This document shows, in pieces, positions 37,826-45,417 of a stretch of DNA of 64,000 nucleotides (its first letter is position 1; the number at the start of each line of letters is the position of its first letter). The position numbers and the translations under genes were made by a program. The notes under the pieces are model-generated. The model saw nothing but the letters and a program-made list of their open reading frames with translations. It did not search any database and was not told where the DNA came from. Origin of the DNA: Nitrospirota bacterium (lineage in GTDB: Bacteria > Nitrospirota > 9FT-COMBO-42-15 > HDB-SIOI813); contig JADZCV010000045.1 in NCBI GenBank assembly GCA_020851375.1, positions 62,001-126,000 on the forward strand. The letters are read 5' to 3'.

Positions 37826-39514
37826 TCAGGAATATCGCCTCTTCATGCTGTCAGTCAACATTTTTATTCTGTGTACGTATGTATGCTCCCTCACAACCCT
37901 TTCTCTCCCACGTTCAGCTATGCGCATTCTTTCCTGAGGATTTTTCAGGTAAAACTTCAAAAGATCTGGAATCTCCTCCTTGTCTTTATAAGTAATGACC
38001 TCCTTACCTGTATCGAAGAGATCTCTTAACGCATCCTGGTCATCCGTTAAAAGGAATGCCCCGCAGGCAGGCACATCAAAGACCCTCTGATTAACGGCTC
38101 TCCCCATCTGCAGATTCGTAGCGTTGAAATTTATCTTGCAGGCATTGTAGAAAAGCGGGAGTTCTCTGTAATAATTCAGCGGTGGCCTGATACTGAAATC
38201 TCTGCTTAAGAGTTCGTGCCAGCCCTTATCCCCGTGAATCCCCGGTCTGTATTCTCTAAACATCTCCATACAGGAGAGTCTGTACAGAAGTGTTGCCCTC
38301 CAGAGCACAGCGGCCTCAAGATCGAGTCTTTCCAGGACAGGAAGAACCTTTATTTTCTCCTGCTCATCCTTATTCAATATTCTCAGTGAATCATCGAAGG
38401 ACCCGCGCAGGACACTTTTGTACTGCGCTAACCTTTCGACAATTGCGTGGAGTTCAAAGGGCACCTTTTCCAGTTTATCAGCTACCGGCTCAACCATAGA
38501 GTTGCCTGCAAAACCGATATCCGAACTGAATCTGTTCAGGTCCTTTTGGCTTAATTCAAGAGGTTTGAACACGTCAGTATCCGTAGCAAGAGGAAGATAT
38601 TCGACCAGTTCAAAACCCATGTCCTTCATATCGCTTATGTATCCCTTATCCCATAAGAAGAGAGTGACACAGGGAGACACATTCCTGTCAAACGCCCTGA
38701 CAATAAGATTCGGGCTGTCAACATACCAAGATGCCACTGGCATATCTATGGATTTGAAAAATGATGTTAAAACCCCATCCTCATCAAAACCAAGATGGTT
38801 TACTGTAAGGAACATATCCGGTTTGAACTCAAGGATGCTGCTCAACAAACGCGACACAATGACCTCTCCATTCTCGCCTTTCCTTACAGGAACCTTTGAA
38901 ACCTTGTGACCAAGCCTTCTTATAGCCTTATCCAGTTCAGAAGTCAGGAAATAACCAAAATCTATAAGGGCTATCTTCGTAATCTCCTCTTTAAACTTGG
39001 GATATCTGAGCCTCTCCCAGAATCTGACTGATACCGTTTTTTTTAAAGAGCTCAGGACAGGATTGTAGTAACCAGGGAGTGCTGAAATGGCCGGCAACAG
39101 GGGGAAAAAGGCAAGAGGAGGCATGCCGGCCTTCATCTGAAATCTGGCAATTTCCTTAATAGCCTCATCAGAAGGTAATCCAACTATGAATCTGACTCTA
39201 TCTTCAATCTCTCCAGTCCTTCCGTGTTTCATTGCCAATTCGTATATCTCATGACTTGACTCAACCACGATAATCATGGCTTTCGGAAACCTGCTGATAA
39301 GTGCCGCCAGATGATATCCAAGCCCTAATCCCAGGATGACAAGGATGCCTATACCGTCAAATGAAAAGGCATCCGCAATAGTCTTTGCCTCAGCCTCCGG
39401 GTCGTATATACTATGGACTGCTTTTGAGGATCCATCACCTGAGATCATTCTCATTGACGGCCTTCCGCTCTTTGCCTCAATAACGGATATAGTATAATAA
39501 TTGTCAGTAGTCAT
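37826..39514 (-). CDS. CgeB-type glycosyltransferase with Maf-like N-terminal module (562 aa)
   Basis: Paralogue in layout of the 604-residue protein. N-terminal module with VHSIYDPEAEA and ILGLGLGYHLAALI; then a GT-B fold with PVASWYVDSPNLIV, EYLPLATDTDVFKP, IGFAGNSMVEP and RVFDVPACGAFLLTDD. No transmembrane segment. The ATG lies 3 nt after the stop of the relic reading frame at 39518, the spacing of an intact operon, which suggests the upstream gene was once functional. Acceptor is inferred to be flagellin. Confidence 0.75.
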   Translation of the reverse strand: MTTDNYYTISVIEAKSGRPSMRMISGDGSSKAVHSIYDPEAEAKTIADAFSFDGIGILVILGLGLGYHLAALISRFPKAMIIVVESSHEIYELAMKHGRTGEIEDRVRFIVGLPSDEAIKEIARFQMKAGMPPLAFFPLLPAISALPGYYNPVLSSLKKTVSVRFWERLRYPKFKEEITKIALIDFGYFLTSELDKAIRRLGHKVSKVPVRKGENGEVIVSRLLSSILEFKPDMFLTVNHLGFDEDGVLTSFFKSIDMPVASWYVDSPNLIVRAFDRNVSPCVTLFLWDKGYISDMKDMGFELVEYLPLATDTDVFKPLELSQKDLNRFSSDIGFAGNSMVEPVADKLEKVPFELHAIVERLAQYKSVLRGSFDDSLRILNKDEQEKIKVLPVLERLDLEAAVLWRATLLYRLSCMEMFREYRPGIHGDKGWHELLSRDFSIRPPLNYYRELPLFYNACKINFNATNLQMGRAVNQRVFDVPACGAFLLTDDQDALRDLFDTGKEVITYKDKEEIPDLLKFYLKNPQERMRIAERGRERVVREHTYVHRIKMLTDSMKRRYS

Positions 39515-39517
39515 AAA

Positions 39518-39923
39518 TTATCTCTGCATAGTATGAAGAAGCCTGGCCACTTCAGTATCACCAGGGCATAAACTGAGATATGTGATTTCTGTCCAGGGTA
39601 TGGCTGCAGAGATCAATTCCTGTTACATTCAATTTATAATGGTACGCAACACAATTAAAGAACCATCCGGTTCCGCTACCGGCATCTGCAATGCGCTTTG
39701 GTTCAGCACTATCCAATGCCTTGTGGACAGCATGATAATTCTTTTTAATGGGGTTATATGTCCTAAGGCTACTTACAAAACTCTGCACAGAATCAGAATA
39801 GTTAAATGGCATTTCATTATAAAACGCATTTACCCTGTCCGTTATAAGGTCCCTGCTGTCAAGTGAGACTTTCGATCCACTGATTTTTGTGGATGGCGTC
39901 TTGCTTTTAATCATGATCCTCAT
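39518..39923 (-). pseudogene. Truncated SAM methyltransferase with out-of-frame C-terminal relic
   Basis: The frame from 39923 gives 121 residues: an N-terminal region, then SAM motif I (ADAGSGTGWFFN, TGIDLCSHTLD) and an early stop at 39558, so most of the methyltransferase domain is missing. In the +1 frame a coding-like tail of about 34 codons (about 39620-39518) ends in ITYLSLCPGDTEVARLL and stops 3 nt before the next gene. The best reading is an internal deletion with frame loss that joined a methyltransferase head to a gene tail. A sigma-54 site stands just upstream, so the region is still transcribed. A functional 121-residue protein is not excluded. Confidence 0.6.
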
Positions 39924-39928
39924 GAATA

Positions 39929-39944
39929 AGCAAATACCTTGCCA
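39929..39944 (-). promoter_or_regulatory. Sigma-54-type promoter for the glycosylation island
   Basis: On the minus strand TGGCAAG-N4-TTGCT, matching the -24/-12 consensus TGGCACG-N4-TTGCW at all but one base with exact spacing. The start point would be near 39918, slightly inside the listed methyltransferase start (39923), so translation may begin at the ATG 39914 or the leader is very short. No enhancer-binding protein gene lies in the window. Confidence 0.65.
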
Positions 39945-40011
39945 TATTTTTATTGTGCTGTTATGGTGTCTTGGTTACCTTGAAAAGATGGAAGAGACGA
40001 ATATATGCGGG

Positions 40012-40377
40012 TTATGCACTGATATCAAGCGTGTCGCTTTTTTGATGATAAGTGATGTTTCTGGAAAAGGTTTTGGCCTTCCGGACGGCCTCCAGTCTAT
40101 GGGAGATTGAATTCAGTTCATTCTTCAGGAAGTTTTGCATTTCCGTATCAATCGTAAGTATTTTTTCTATATGGACTCTGATTTCATGGGAGAAATCACC
40201 CGCCTCATGATCATCCTTGTATAGAGCGTCAAGATTCTGAATCTCATTGATGATTATCTGACGTTTTTCGGGATATTCTAACGCTGCTTCAAACCTTTCT
40301 TCCCTGAGGGCATTTAACTGATCCTCTGCCAGTCCGAGGAGGTTTTTGTACAGGCTGCAGACTCTTTCACTGCTCAT
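40012..40377 (-). CDS. fliT: FliT-like flagellar chaperone
   Basis: A 121-residue helical protein directly after fliS (4 nt overlap, ATGA), the standard place for FliT. The N-terminal SLYKNLLGLAEDQLNALREE helix with mixed charge and the length fit FliT, which chaperones the FliD cap and can restrain the master regulator in enterics. Sequence conservation in this family is low, so the call rests largely on position. Confidence 0.65.
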   Translation of the reverse strand: MSSERVCSLYKNLLGLAEDQLNALREERFEAALEYPEKRQIIINEIQNLDALYKDDHEAGDFSHEIRVHIEKILTIDTEMQNFLKNELNSISHRLEAVRKAKTFSRNITYHQKSDTLDISA

Positions 40378-40790
40378 ACCCTGAGATCCATCCCGGCAGA
40401 GATTGCCTCTTTGGGAATATCAACCGTGTTATCCCTGCCTAACTCTTTCCATGCAGACCTCAATAGATCAAGGACCTTTTCAGCCTCGTTAAGCGACCTT
40501 TCGTCGTTTTTCATGTTTGCAGTGATTAGCCTGTCCTGGACAAAATCATAGAGCCTGCTGAGATTTTTAGAGATATTCCCGCCTGCCTCCATGTCGAGCG
40601 AGCTCATTAGCTCGCCAACCACTGAGGAGGCCTTGCCGATATAAAGTCCCTTACCTGCAATGTCACCAAGCTCCATCCTCTTTCTTGCAACCCTGATAAA
40701 ATTGATGGCTCCGTCATACAGCATTGAAATAATCTTTACCCTGTCTGATGTATTAACTTCTGCCTTCCTGTACTCTGATAATTGTTGCAT
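40374..40790 (-). CDS. fliS: Flagellin export chaperone FliS
   Basis: 138 residues, a four-helix FliS that binds the flagellin C-terminus to prevent premature polymerisation. Seen: EVNTSDRVKIISMLYDGAIN near the N-terminus and LSRLYDFVQDRLITAN. It follows fliD by 25 nt and overlaps the FliT-like gene by 4 nt. Confidence 0.95.
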   Translation of the reverse strand: MQQLSEYRKAEVNTSDRVKIISMLYDGAINFIRVARKRMELGDIAGKGLYIGKASSVVGELMSSLDMEAGGNISKNLSRLYDFVQDRLITANMKNDERSLNEAEKVLDLLRSAWKELGRDNTVDIPKEAISAGMDLRV

Positions 40791-40815
40791 TCTTTATATC
40801 TCCCTATTATTGTCT

Positions 40816-42210
40816 TTATTTATTCCATTGTGTAATCTGACTGCTCAAAAATGTCCCCTGTGACGTTAGTCCGTTCAGAAGTGTCTCCAATGATGAAAAT
40901 CTTTTTCGCAGATCGTCCTCTATTTTATTCAATCTTGTTTCGAGGGAAGTTATATTACCTGCAATATTATTAACAACAGTTTGAAGTCCACTTTTTCTGA
41001 TAGTCAGGGCGCCATCAGTAGATTTAGTGACGGTATCGGAGTAACTCCACATCAGGTTGGCTATGCCGGTCGTGGTCGTTGCAAATAGCTTGACTACATC
41101 ATCTATCTTTGATGCAAGCTTGTCACCCAATGTTGTGCTGTTTACAGAAAGTGTCCCATCCTTTGAGTTGGTAGTTATGCCAATCTTTGTAAGGGAATCC
41201 ACATCAGATGAAGCGGCTGAAACTGTACTTATGGCCAGCTCTTTCAATCTTCTTACCACATCCCTTGCCGTTGCATCTCCGAATAAAGGTCCTCCGGTCC
41301 TGGAAGTGCTGTCCCATGTCGACTTTGAAGCTACATAATTAATTACATCGTTGTAGGCCTTTACAAAGTCCTCGATCTTTTTCTTTATTGAGTCTGTATC
41401 GTTTGTAACTGCAACAGTAACAGAGCTTGTGGATTCCTTTTTCAGGGTGATGGTTAAACCAGCAACAACACCTGATACTGTATTTGAGCTGCTTGTTATA
41501 TCAATGCCATTTATCCTGAGCATAGCATCCTGGGCAGTCTGATTCGTCGTAAATGAGCTGCTGGTAAAATTTACTGTACTGCCTGTGCCATCCAGGGTTG
41601 TTCCGGCATCAATGCTGATGGTCTTTGCGCTTCCGCTGTCATTACCAGTAAGCGCCAGCTTATAAACAGAACCATCATATATTACCGTAGCAGTAACCCC
41701 GGGGTTACCTGAGTCGCTGTTGACAAGGTCCCTGAGACCCTCAAGGGTCGTGCCATTTGCAACGGTAATTGATCTCTGGGTGCCTGCATAGGTATACTGA
41801 AAGACCTTGCCGGAGCCGCTGTCATTTACGCTTGTTGTAAGGGCGACAGTGCCTGCCGTATGCGATTTCTGTTCTGTCTGCGCGAGCTGTATCTTTCCTG
41901 CAGTAGAATGAGATGCTATTGTATAGCTGCCGGCAGGTGAAGAGTTCGTAGCCGAGGCATCTAAAACAGTGCTATCACTGACCGATGCCTTCTTTGCATA
42001 AAAGTTGGATGTTGTCTTCAGTGAATCAGCAGCTGTCTTAAACGCAGAAACCTTTGACGCAAGGTCACTGTAAGCCGTTATTTTATCATTGTAGGCAGTC
42101 TTTTTACTTTGCAGAAGTGATACTGGACGGCGTTCTAACTCCATAAGCTTGGAGATAATTTCATCAGAATTAATACCGGAACTCAGACCGGAAACAGAAA
42201 AAGTAGACAT
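40816..42210 (-). CDS. fliD: Flagellar filament capping protein FliD
   Basis: The cap that inserts flagellin subunits at the filament tip (HAP2). 464 residues, with the N-terminal domain FSVSGLSSGINSDEIISKLM, a Ser/Thr-rich central region and a C-terminal coiled coil (NKIEDDLRKRFSSLETLLNG). AGGGGTGTAAGG lies upstream of the ATG. The flaG gene is 29 nt before it. Confidence 0.95.
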   Translation of the reverse strand: MSTFSVSGLSSGINSDEIISKLMELERRPVSLLQSKKTAYNDKITAYSDLASKVSAFKTAADSLKTTSNFYAKKASVSDSTVLDASATNSSPAGSYTIASHSTAGKIQLAQTEQKSHTAGTVALTTSVNDSGSGKVFQYTYAGTQRSITVANGTTLEGLRDLVNSDSGNPGVTATVIYDGSVYKLALTGNDSGSAKTISIDAGTTLDGTGSTVNFTSSSFTTNQTAQDAMLRINGIDITSSSNTVSGVVAGLTITLKKESTSSVTVAVTNDTDSIKKKIEDFVKAYNDVINYVASKSTWDSTSRTGGPLFGDATARDVVRRLKELAISTVSAASSDVDSLTKIGITTNSKDGTLSVNSTTLGDKLASKIDDVVKLFATTTTGIANLMWSYSDTVTKSTDGALTIRKSGLQTVVNNIAGNITSLETRLNKIEDDLRKRFSSLETLLNGLTSQGTFLSSQITQWNK

Positions 42211-42239
42211 CCTTACACCCCTTCATCCTGCAAAATAAC

Positions 42240-42602
42240 CTAAGCAACTACATCCAATATATGCATGTTATATTCTTTGATCTTCCTGGATAGCTCAACA
42301 AGCTCAGCCGAAGGTATCTGCCTGATGACTTCCCCGCTCTCTTTATCAATTACCTTGACTGTTACGGCATCTGACTCACTATCAACCTCAAATCGAATGG
42401 TCCTGCTGTAAAAGCGTTCAAGATCGGAAATAGCATTTGATATCTCTGCTTTTTTATTTTCCTGATTTGCCCTCTCCTCCGCCACAGGTGCCACCGGGGT
42501 CTCTTTGACCCCATATCCCGTATTTTTATCTGTCTTTAACGGAACAGCGTAGTCATGCACTCCCACTGCTTTTAAATCAACATTGTTATTTTCGTTCATC
42601 AT
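42240..42602 (-). CDS. flaG: FlaG family protein
   Basis: 120 residues with the FlaG signature in the C-terminal half: LERFYSRTIRFEVDSES, VKVIDKESGEVIRQIPSAEL. FlaG affects filament length in several species. It stands between fliC and fliD, 78 nt after fliC, separated from it by the hairpin at 42621-42650. Confidence 0.9.
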   Translation of the reverse strand: MMNENNNVDLKAVGVHDYAVPLKTDKNTGYGVKETPVAPVAEERANQENKKAEISNAISDLERFYSRTIRFEVDSESDAVTVKVIDKESGEVIRQIPSAELVELSRKIKEYNMHILDVVA

Positions 42603-42620
42603 AGCTGACTCCAGGGATAT

Positions 42621-42650
42621 ATGGGGAAGGCCTTACAAGACCCTCCCCAT
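42621..42650 (-). terminator. Stable hairpin between fliC and flaG (attenuator/terminator-like)
   Basis: On the minus strand ATGGGGAGGG and CCTTCCCCAT form an imperfect 10-bp stem with about a 10-nt loop that can pair further (CTTGTAAG). No U-run follows, so it is not a classic intrinsic terminator; it may partially stop or stabilise the fliC mRNA while letting flaG-fliD-fliS-fliT be read through. No promoter was found between fliC and flaG. Confidence 0.5.
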
Positions 42651-42680
42651 ACCCTTATGTTCCGCATTCAGCCTGATTCA

Positions 42681-43535
42681 CTACTTCAAGAGCTGAAGCG
42701 CCATCTGTGGAATCGTATTAGCCTGGGATAAAACAGCCATTGATGCCTGTGTCAGTATCTGGTTTTTAGTAAATACGGCTGTCTCATAGGCAAAATCAGC
42801 ATCCCTGATACGTGACTCTGCAGCTGAGAAATTCTCAGAAGCTACCCTCAGATTGGAGATGGTTATCTCCAGTCTGTTCTGAGCAGCGCCAATGTCACCT
42901 CTCTTACCTGCGACGTTTGAGATTGCACTGTCAATCATGGATAGCGCAGCGGCTGCACTTGCAACAACAGAGATGGTTAGAGACGCACCTGTAAGTCCAA
43001 GTGCACTCTGAGAGTGCAGAGATGCTGCACCACTGAGTCCTGAAAGAACATTTACCGTATTGCCACTTGCATTCTGGAATCCCACCTGCAGTGAAATCCC
43101 TGTCGAACTGAGTGAACCATTCAGCAGTTTAGTACCGTTAAATTCTGTAATATCGGCAATCCTGTTTATCTCAGCCGTCAATGCCTGATATTCCTGGTCA
43201 AGTTTTCCCCTTTCGGTATCGCCAAGGCTGCCATTGGCCGACTGTTGTGCGAGCTCCCTCATCCTGATCAGGATGTTGCTTATCTCGCCCATGGCGCCTT
43301 CTGCCACCTGTGTAAGACTCGTCCCATCCTGAGAGTTTCTAACAGCCTGGTTGATGCTGCGTACGTGAGCCCTTAACTTCTCAGATATGGCAAGGCCTGC
43401 TGCATCATCCTTTGCGGAATTAATCCTCAGACCTGACGACAGTCTCTCTATGGAAAGTTTCAGAGCTTCGTTGTTTTTGGTAAGATTTCTTTGAGCAGTC
43501 AATGATGCTAAGTTCGTGTTTATAACTAATGACAT
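42681..43535 (-). CDS. fliC: Flagellin FliC
   Basis: A 284-residue flagellin with the conserved D0/D1 ends: MSLVINTNLASLTAQRNL at the N-terminus, SSGLRINSAKDDAAGLAISE, and a C-terminus with RIRDADFAYETAVFTKNQIL and PQMALQLL. The variable centre is short (about residues 140-190), so the surface-exposed domain is small. It is the only flagellin gene seen. Upstream lie a sigma-28 promoter and a 118-nt leader with CsrA sites; csrA-fliW precede on the same strand. Confidence 0.97.
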   Translation of the reverse strand: MSLVINTNLASLTAQRNLTKNNEALKLSIERLSSGLRINSAKDDAAGLAISEKLRAHVRSINQAVRNSQDGTSLTQVAEGAMGEISNILIRMRELAQQSANGSLGDTERGKLDQEYQALTAEINRIADITEFNGTKLLNGSLSSTGISLQVGFQNASGNTVNVLSGLSGAASLHSQSALGLTGASLTISVVASAAAALSMIDSAISNVAGKRGDIGAAQNRLEITISNLRVASENFSAAESRIRDADFAYETAVFTKNQILTQASMAVLSQANTIPQMALQLLK

Positions 43536-43540
43536 GTTTT

Positions 43541-43550
43541 ATCCTCCCTG
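43541..43550 (-). promoter_or_regulatory. Predicted CsrA site 2 over the fliC Shine-Dalgarno
   Basis: The fliC Shine-Dalgarno on the minus strand is CAGGGAGGAT, 6 nt before the ATG, and contains two GGA triplets with AGGAT, the core recognised by CsrA. With the hairpin at 43583-43598 it reproduces the two-site arrangement of the Bacillus hag leader, in which CsrA blocks ribosome access until FliW removes it. Confidence 0.55.
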
Positions 43551-43582
43551 TTTTATTGTTAATACCAGCTCTGTGCTGGTAT

Positions 43583-43598
43583 TGGGCATCCTTGCCCA
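43583..43598 (-). promoter_or_regulatory. Predicted CsrA-binding hairpin in the fliC leader
   Basis: Minus-strand TGGGC-AAGGAT-GCCCA: a 5-bp GC-rich stem displaying AAGGAT in the loop. That is the optimal CsrA ligand (A-N-GGA in a hexaloop). A second hairpin (43561-43583, AATACCAGC and GCTGGTATT, 9-bp stem) follows before the Shine-Dalgarno. Both are inside the predicted leader. Confidence 0.65.
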
Positions 43599-43617
43599 TG
43601 TTAGTCACTCTTTTCTT

Positions 43618-43628
43618 TCACCTCCTTT
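43618..43628 (-). promoter_or_regulatory. Extended Shine-Dalgarno far upstream of fliC (leader ORF or standby site)
   Basis: AAAGGAGGTGA on the minus strand is fully complementary to the usual 16S rRNA 3' end but lies about 83 nt before the fliC ATG. A GTG at 43608, 9 nt downstream, opens a 62-codon frame (to 43420) that runs through the CsrA hairpin and overlaps fliC out of frame. It might be a leader peptide, a ribosome standby site or another CsrA contact. Confidence 0.5.
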
Positions 43629-43660
43629 TATATTTTTATTTGCTTTTTATATCTCATTTT

Positions 43661-43687
43661 TTTTCGGTTTCATACAAAGAAACTTTA
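43661..43687 (-). promoter_or_regulatory. Sigma-28 (FliA) promoter of fliC
   Basis: On the minus strand TAAAGTTT (43687-43680), an 11-nt spacer and ACCGAAAA (43668-43661). The -35 is a perfect match to the FliA consensus TAAAGTTT-N11-GCCGATAA and the -10 matches 6 of 8. Start near 43654, giving a leader of about 118 nt. Confidence 0.8.
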
Positions 43688-43753
43688 GACGTCATTTTAT
43701 TCCATTGTGACATTGAGGGTGAGCTGCGGAAGTATCTTGTACCGGGATGTTTT

Positions 43754-44206
43754 CTACGGATTGAGGACAGGACTGTCCTGAAATACAGGATACCTGAGTG
43801 GATATCTTTCATCTAAGAGCACTATCTGTTTTGCCTCCCTCGTCCTGAGATTTACAATAAGAGGTCCCTGCAGATTTGCTGTCATCAACTCCGGTAACTC
43901 ATTGGGTATAGTTACGATCACAATGATACAAAGGTCGTCCGTACCTGCTATATTAAGTTCTCTGACGTTGTGCTCCTCTATGTCACGAACATAATCATAG
44001 CTGAATAGCAATGGGTCTATTACCACAAATACAAGATCAGGATCATCAACAGCCTGAAGCCATTTGAAGGGGACATCAGGATTATTCATATGGTTTAACA
44101 AAACGTAGCGCTTTACATCAGGAAAGCCAAGCAGGCCACTATGAAATATCATGATCTTATTTTCGTCTATGTCAATCTCGCCAAATCTGGTTGTGCAGAG
44201 TTTCAT
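43754..44206 (-). CDS. fliW: Flagellar assembly factor FliW
   Basis: 150 residues with family motifs [20 protein letters not shown] near the N-terminus, the [17 protein letters not shown] stretch and [10 protein letters not shown]. FliW binds either flagellin or CsrA; when flagellin is exported, free FliW takes CsrA off the flagellin mRNA. It overlaps csrA by 4 nt and lies 219 nt upstream of fliC. Confidence 0.96.
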   Translation of the reverse strand: MKLCTTRFGEIDIDENKIMIFHSGLLGFPDVKRYVLLNHMNNPDVPFKWLQAVDDPDLVFVVIDPLLFSYDYVRDIEEHNVRELNIAGTDDLCIIVIVTIPNELPELMTANLQGPLIVNLRTREAKQIVLLDERYPLRYPVFQDSPVLNP

Positions 44207-44457
44207 ATACCCCCTTCATTTCCTTTTCTTTTATCTATCCACAGCGTGAAGAGTCTTTGCAGATTCTCTGTGGTTGATGCTGCAGCCTTTATATTTTCGG
44301 CTTTTATCTTTTCATAGACCTCATCACGATGAACCTGGGTATTCTTCGGGGCTTCTATCCCAATCCTGACCTGATTCCCTTTTATCTCCAGGATGACAAA
44401 ACTTATATCCTCCCCAATCCTTACCCCCTCACCTGACTTCCTTGTCAGAATTAGCAT
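44203..44457 (-). CDS. csrA: Carbon storage regulator CsrA
   Basis: 84 residues: [44 protein letters not shown], with the RNA-binding Arg and an extended C-terminal helix (about 60-84) of the kind that FliW contacts. An RNA-binding translational repressor; its likely target here is the fliC leader. It is 35 nt after flgL and overlaps fliW by 4 nt. Confidence 0.97.
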   Translation of the reverse strand: MLILTRKSGEGVRIGEDISFVILEIKGNQVRIGIEAPKNTQVHRDEVYEKIKAENIKAAASTTENLQRLFTLWIDKRKGNEGGI

Positions 44458-44492
44458 CTTTCCCCTCCGTGGCTTTTCAGAGCATAATCATT

Positions 44493-45386
44493 TTACCTCA
44501 GAAAATCTAAAATGGAAAGCTGAAGCACCCTGGCAGCTGTTGCCCTGGATGCCTCCAGCATACTTTGCTGCAAGGTCATGTCTGATATGATTTTAGTAAT
44601 ATCTGCATCTTCAGTATCACTCTTGTATTTTGCAAGATCAAACTGTAATTTATCAAAATGGTTCTTTGCCGTCTCCAGCCTGTTTAACCTGGCACCAATC
44701 CCGGCACGTGCATTGTTAACCTGGTCCATTCCGGCTTCAAGGTCAGTCATTGCACCCTCAATCCCGTTAACATCATTATTCTCCATTGCCGTTTTCAGAT
44801 TATTCAATGTTGCAAGGATGTCTGTCCCGTCAGTCGCAGAACCAAAGACATCATAACCCGGCACATTGATTGATATGGTGCTGCCTGTATCTATCTCAAT
44901 GTCCATTTTGCCGCCAGGAGAAGCAGTACCGTTATAACTGTCTGTAAAATCATAAGGAGCGGCATCCGTTCTGAGACCGGAAAAGATATATCTGTCATCA
45001 TATTTCGTATTTGCAATTTGCCTCACCTGTTCATATAACTGCTGCACCTCCTTAGCCATGGATCTTCTGTCAGCAGCGTTGTTACTCCCGTTGAGGGCAA
45101 ATATGGCAAGCTCTTTTACCCGAATAAAATTATCCTGTGTCGCTGATACGGCAGTCTCCGTTGCATTCAGGAAGGCTGTGGCATTATTTATGTTCCGCTG
45201 ATATTGTTCTGTCCTGGATATGGCTGTATTATAGTCCAGGATCTTTGTGGCCCCGGCCGGGTCATCTGAAGGTTTTATAATCCTCCTGCCGGATGAGGCG
45301 CTATTCTGATATTCCAGAAGCTTCTCCATATTCCGGTGCAGGTTTCCCATAACAGTATTAAACATCTCTTTATTTGAAACACGCAT
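44493..45386 (-). CDS. flgL: Flagellar hook-filament junction protein FlgL
   Basis: HAP3, which joins hook and filament; 297 residues. The flagellin-like N-terminus (MFNTVMGNLHRNMEKLLEYQ, then GRRIIKPSDDPAGATKIL) and C-terminus (MTLQQSMLEASRATAARVLQ) are clear. It is 31 nt after flgK. Confidence 0.95.
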   Translation of the reverse strand: MRVSNKEMFNTVMGNLHRNMEKLLEYQNSASSGRRIIKPSDDPAGATKILDYNTAISRTEQYQRNINNATAFLNATETAVSATQDNFIRVKELAIFALNGSNNAADRRSMAKEVQQLYEQVRQIANTKYDDRYIFSGLRTDAAPYDFTDSYNGTASPGGKMDIEIDTGSTISINVPGYDVFGSATDGTDILATLNNLKTAMENNDVNGIEGAMTDLEAGMDQVNNARAGIGARLNRLETAKNHFDKLQFDLAKYKSDTEDADITKIISDMTLQQSMLEASRATAARVLQLSILDFLR

Positions 45387-45417
45387 TGTCCTGTCCTCAG
45401 GTTACCTTGTGTTTATT

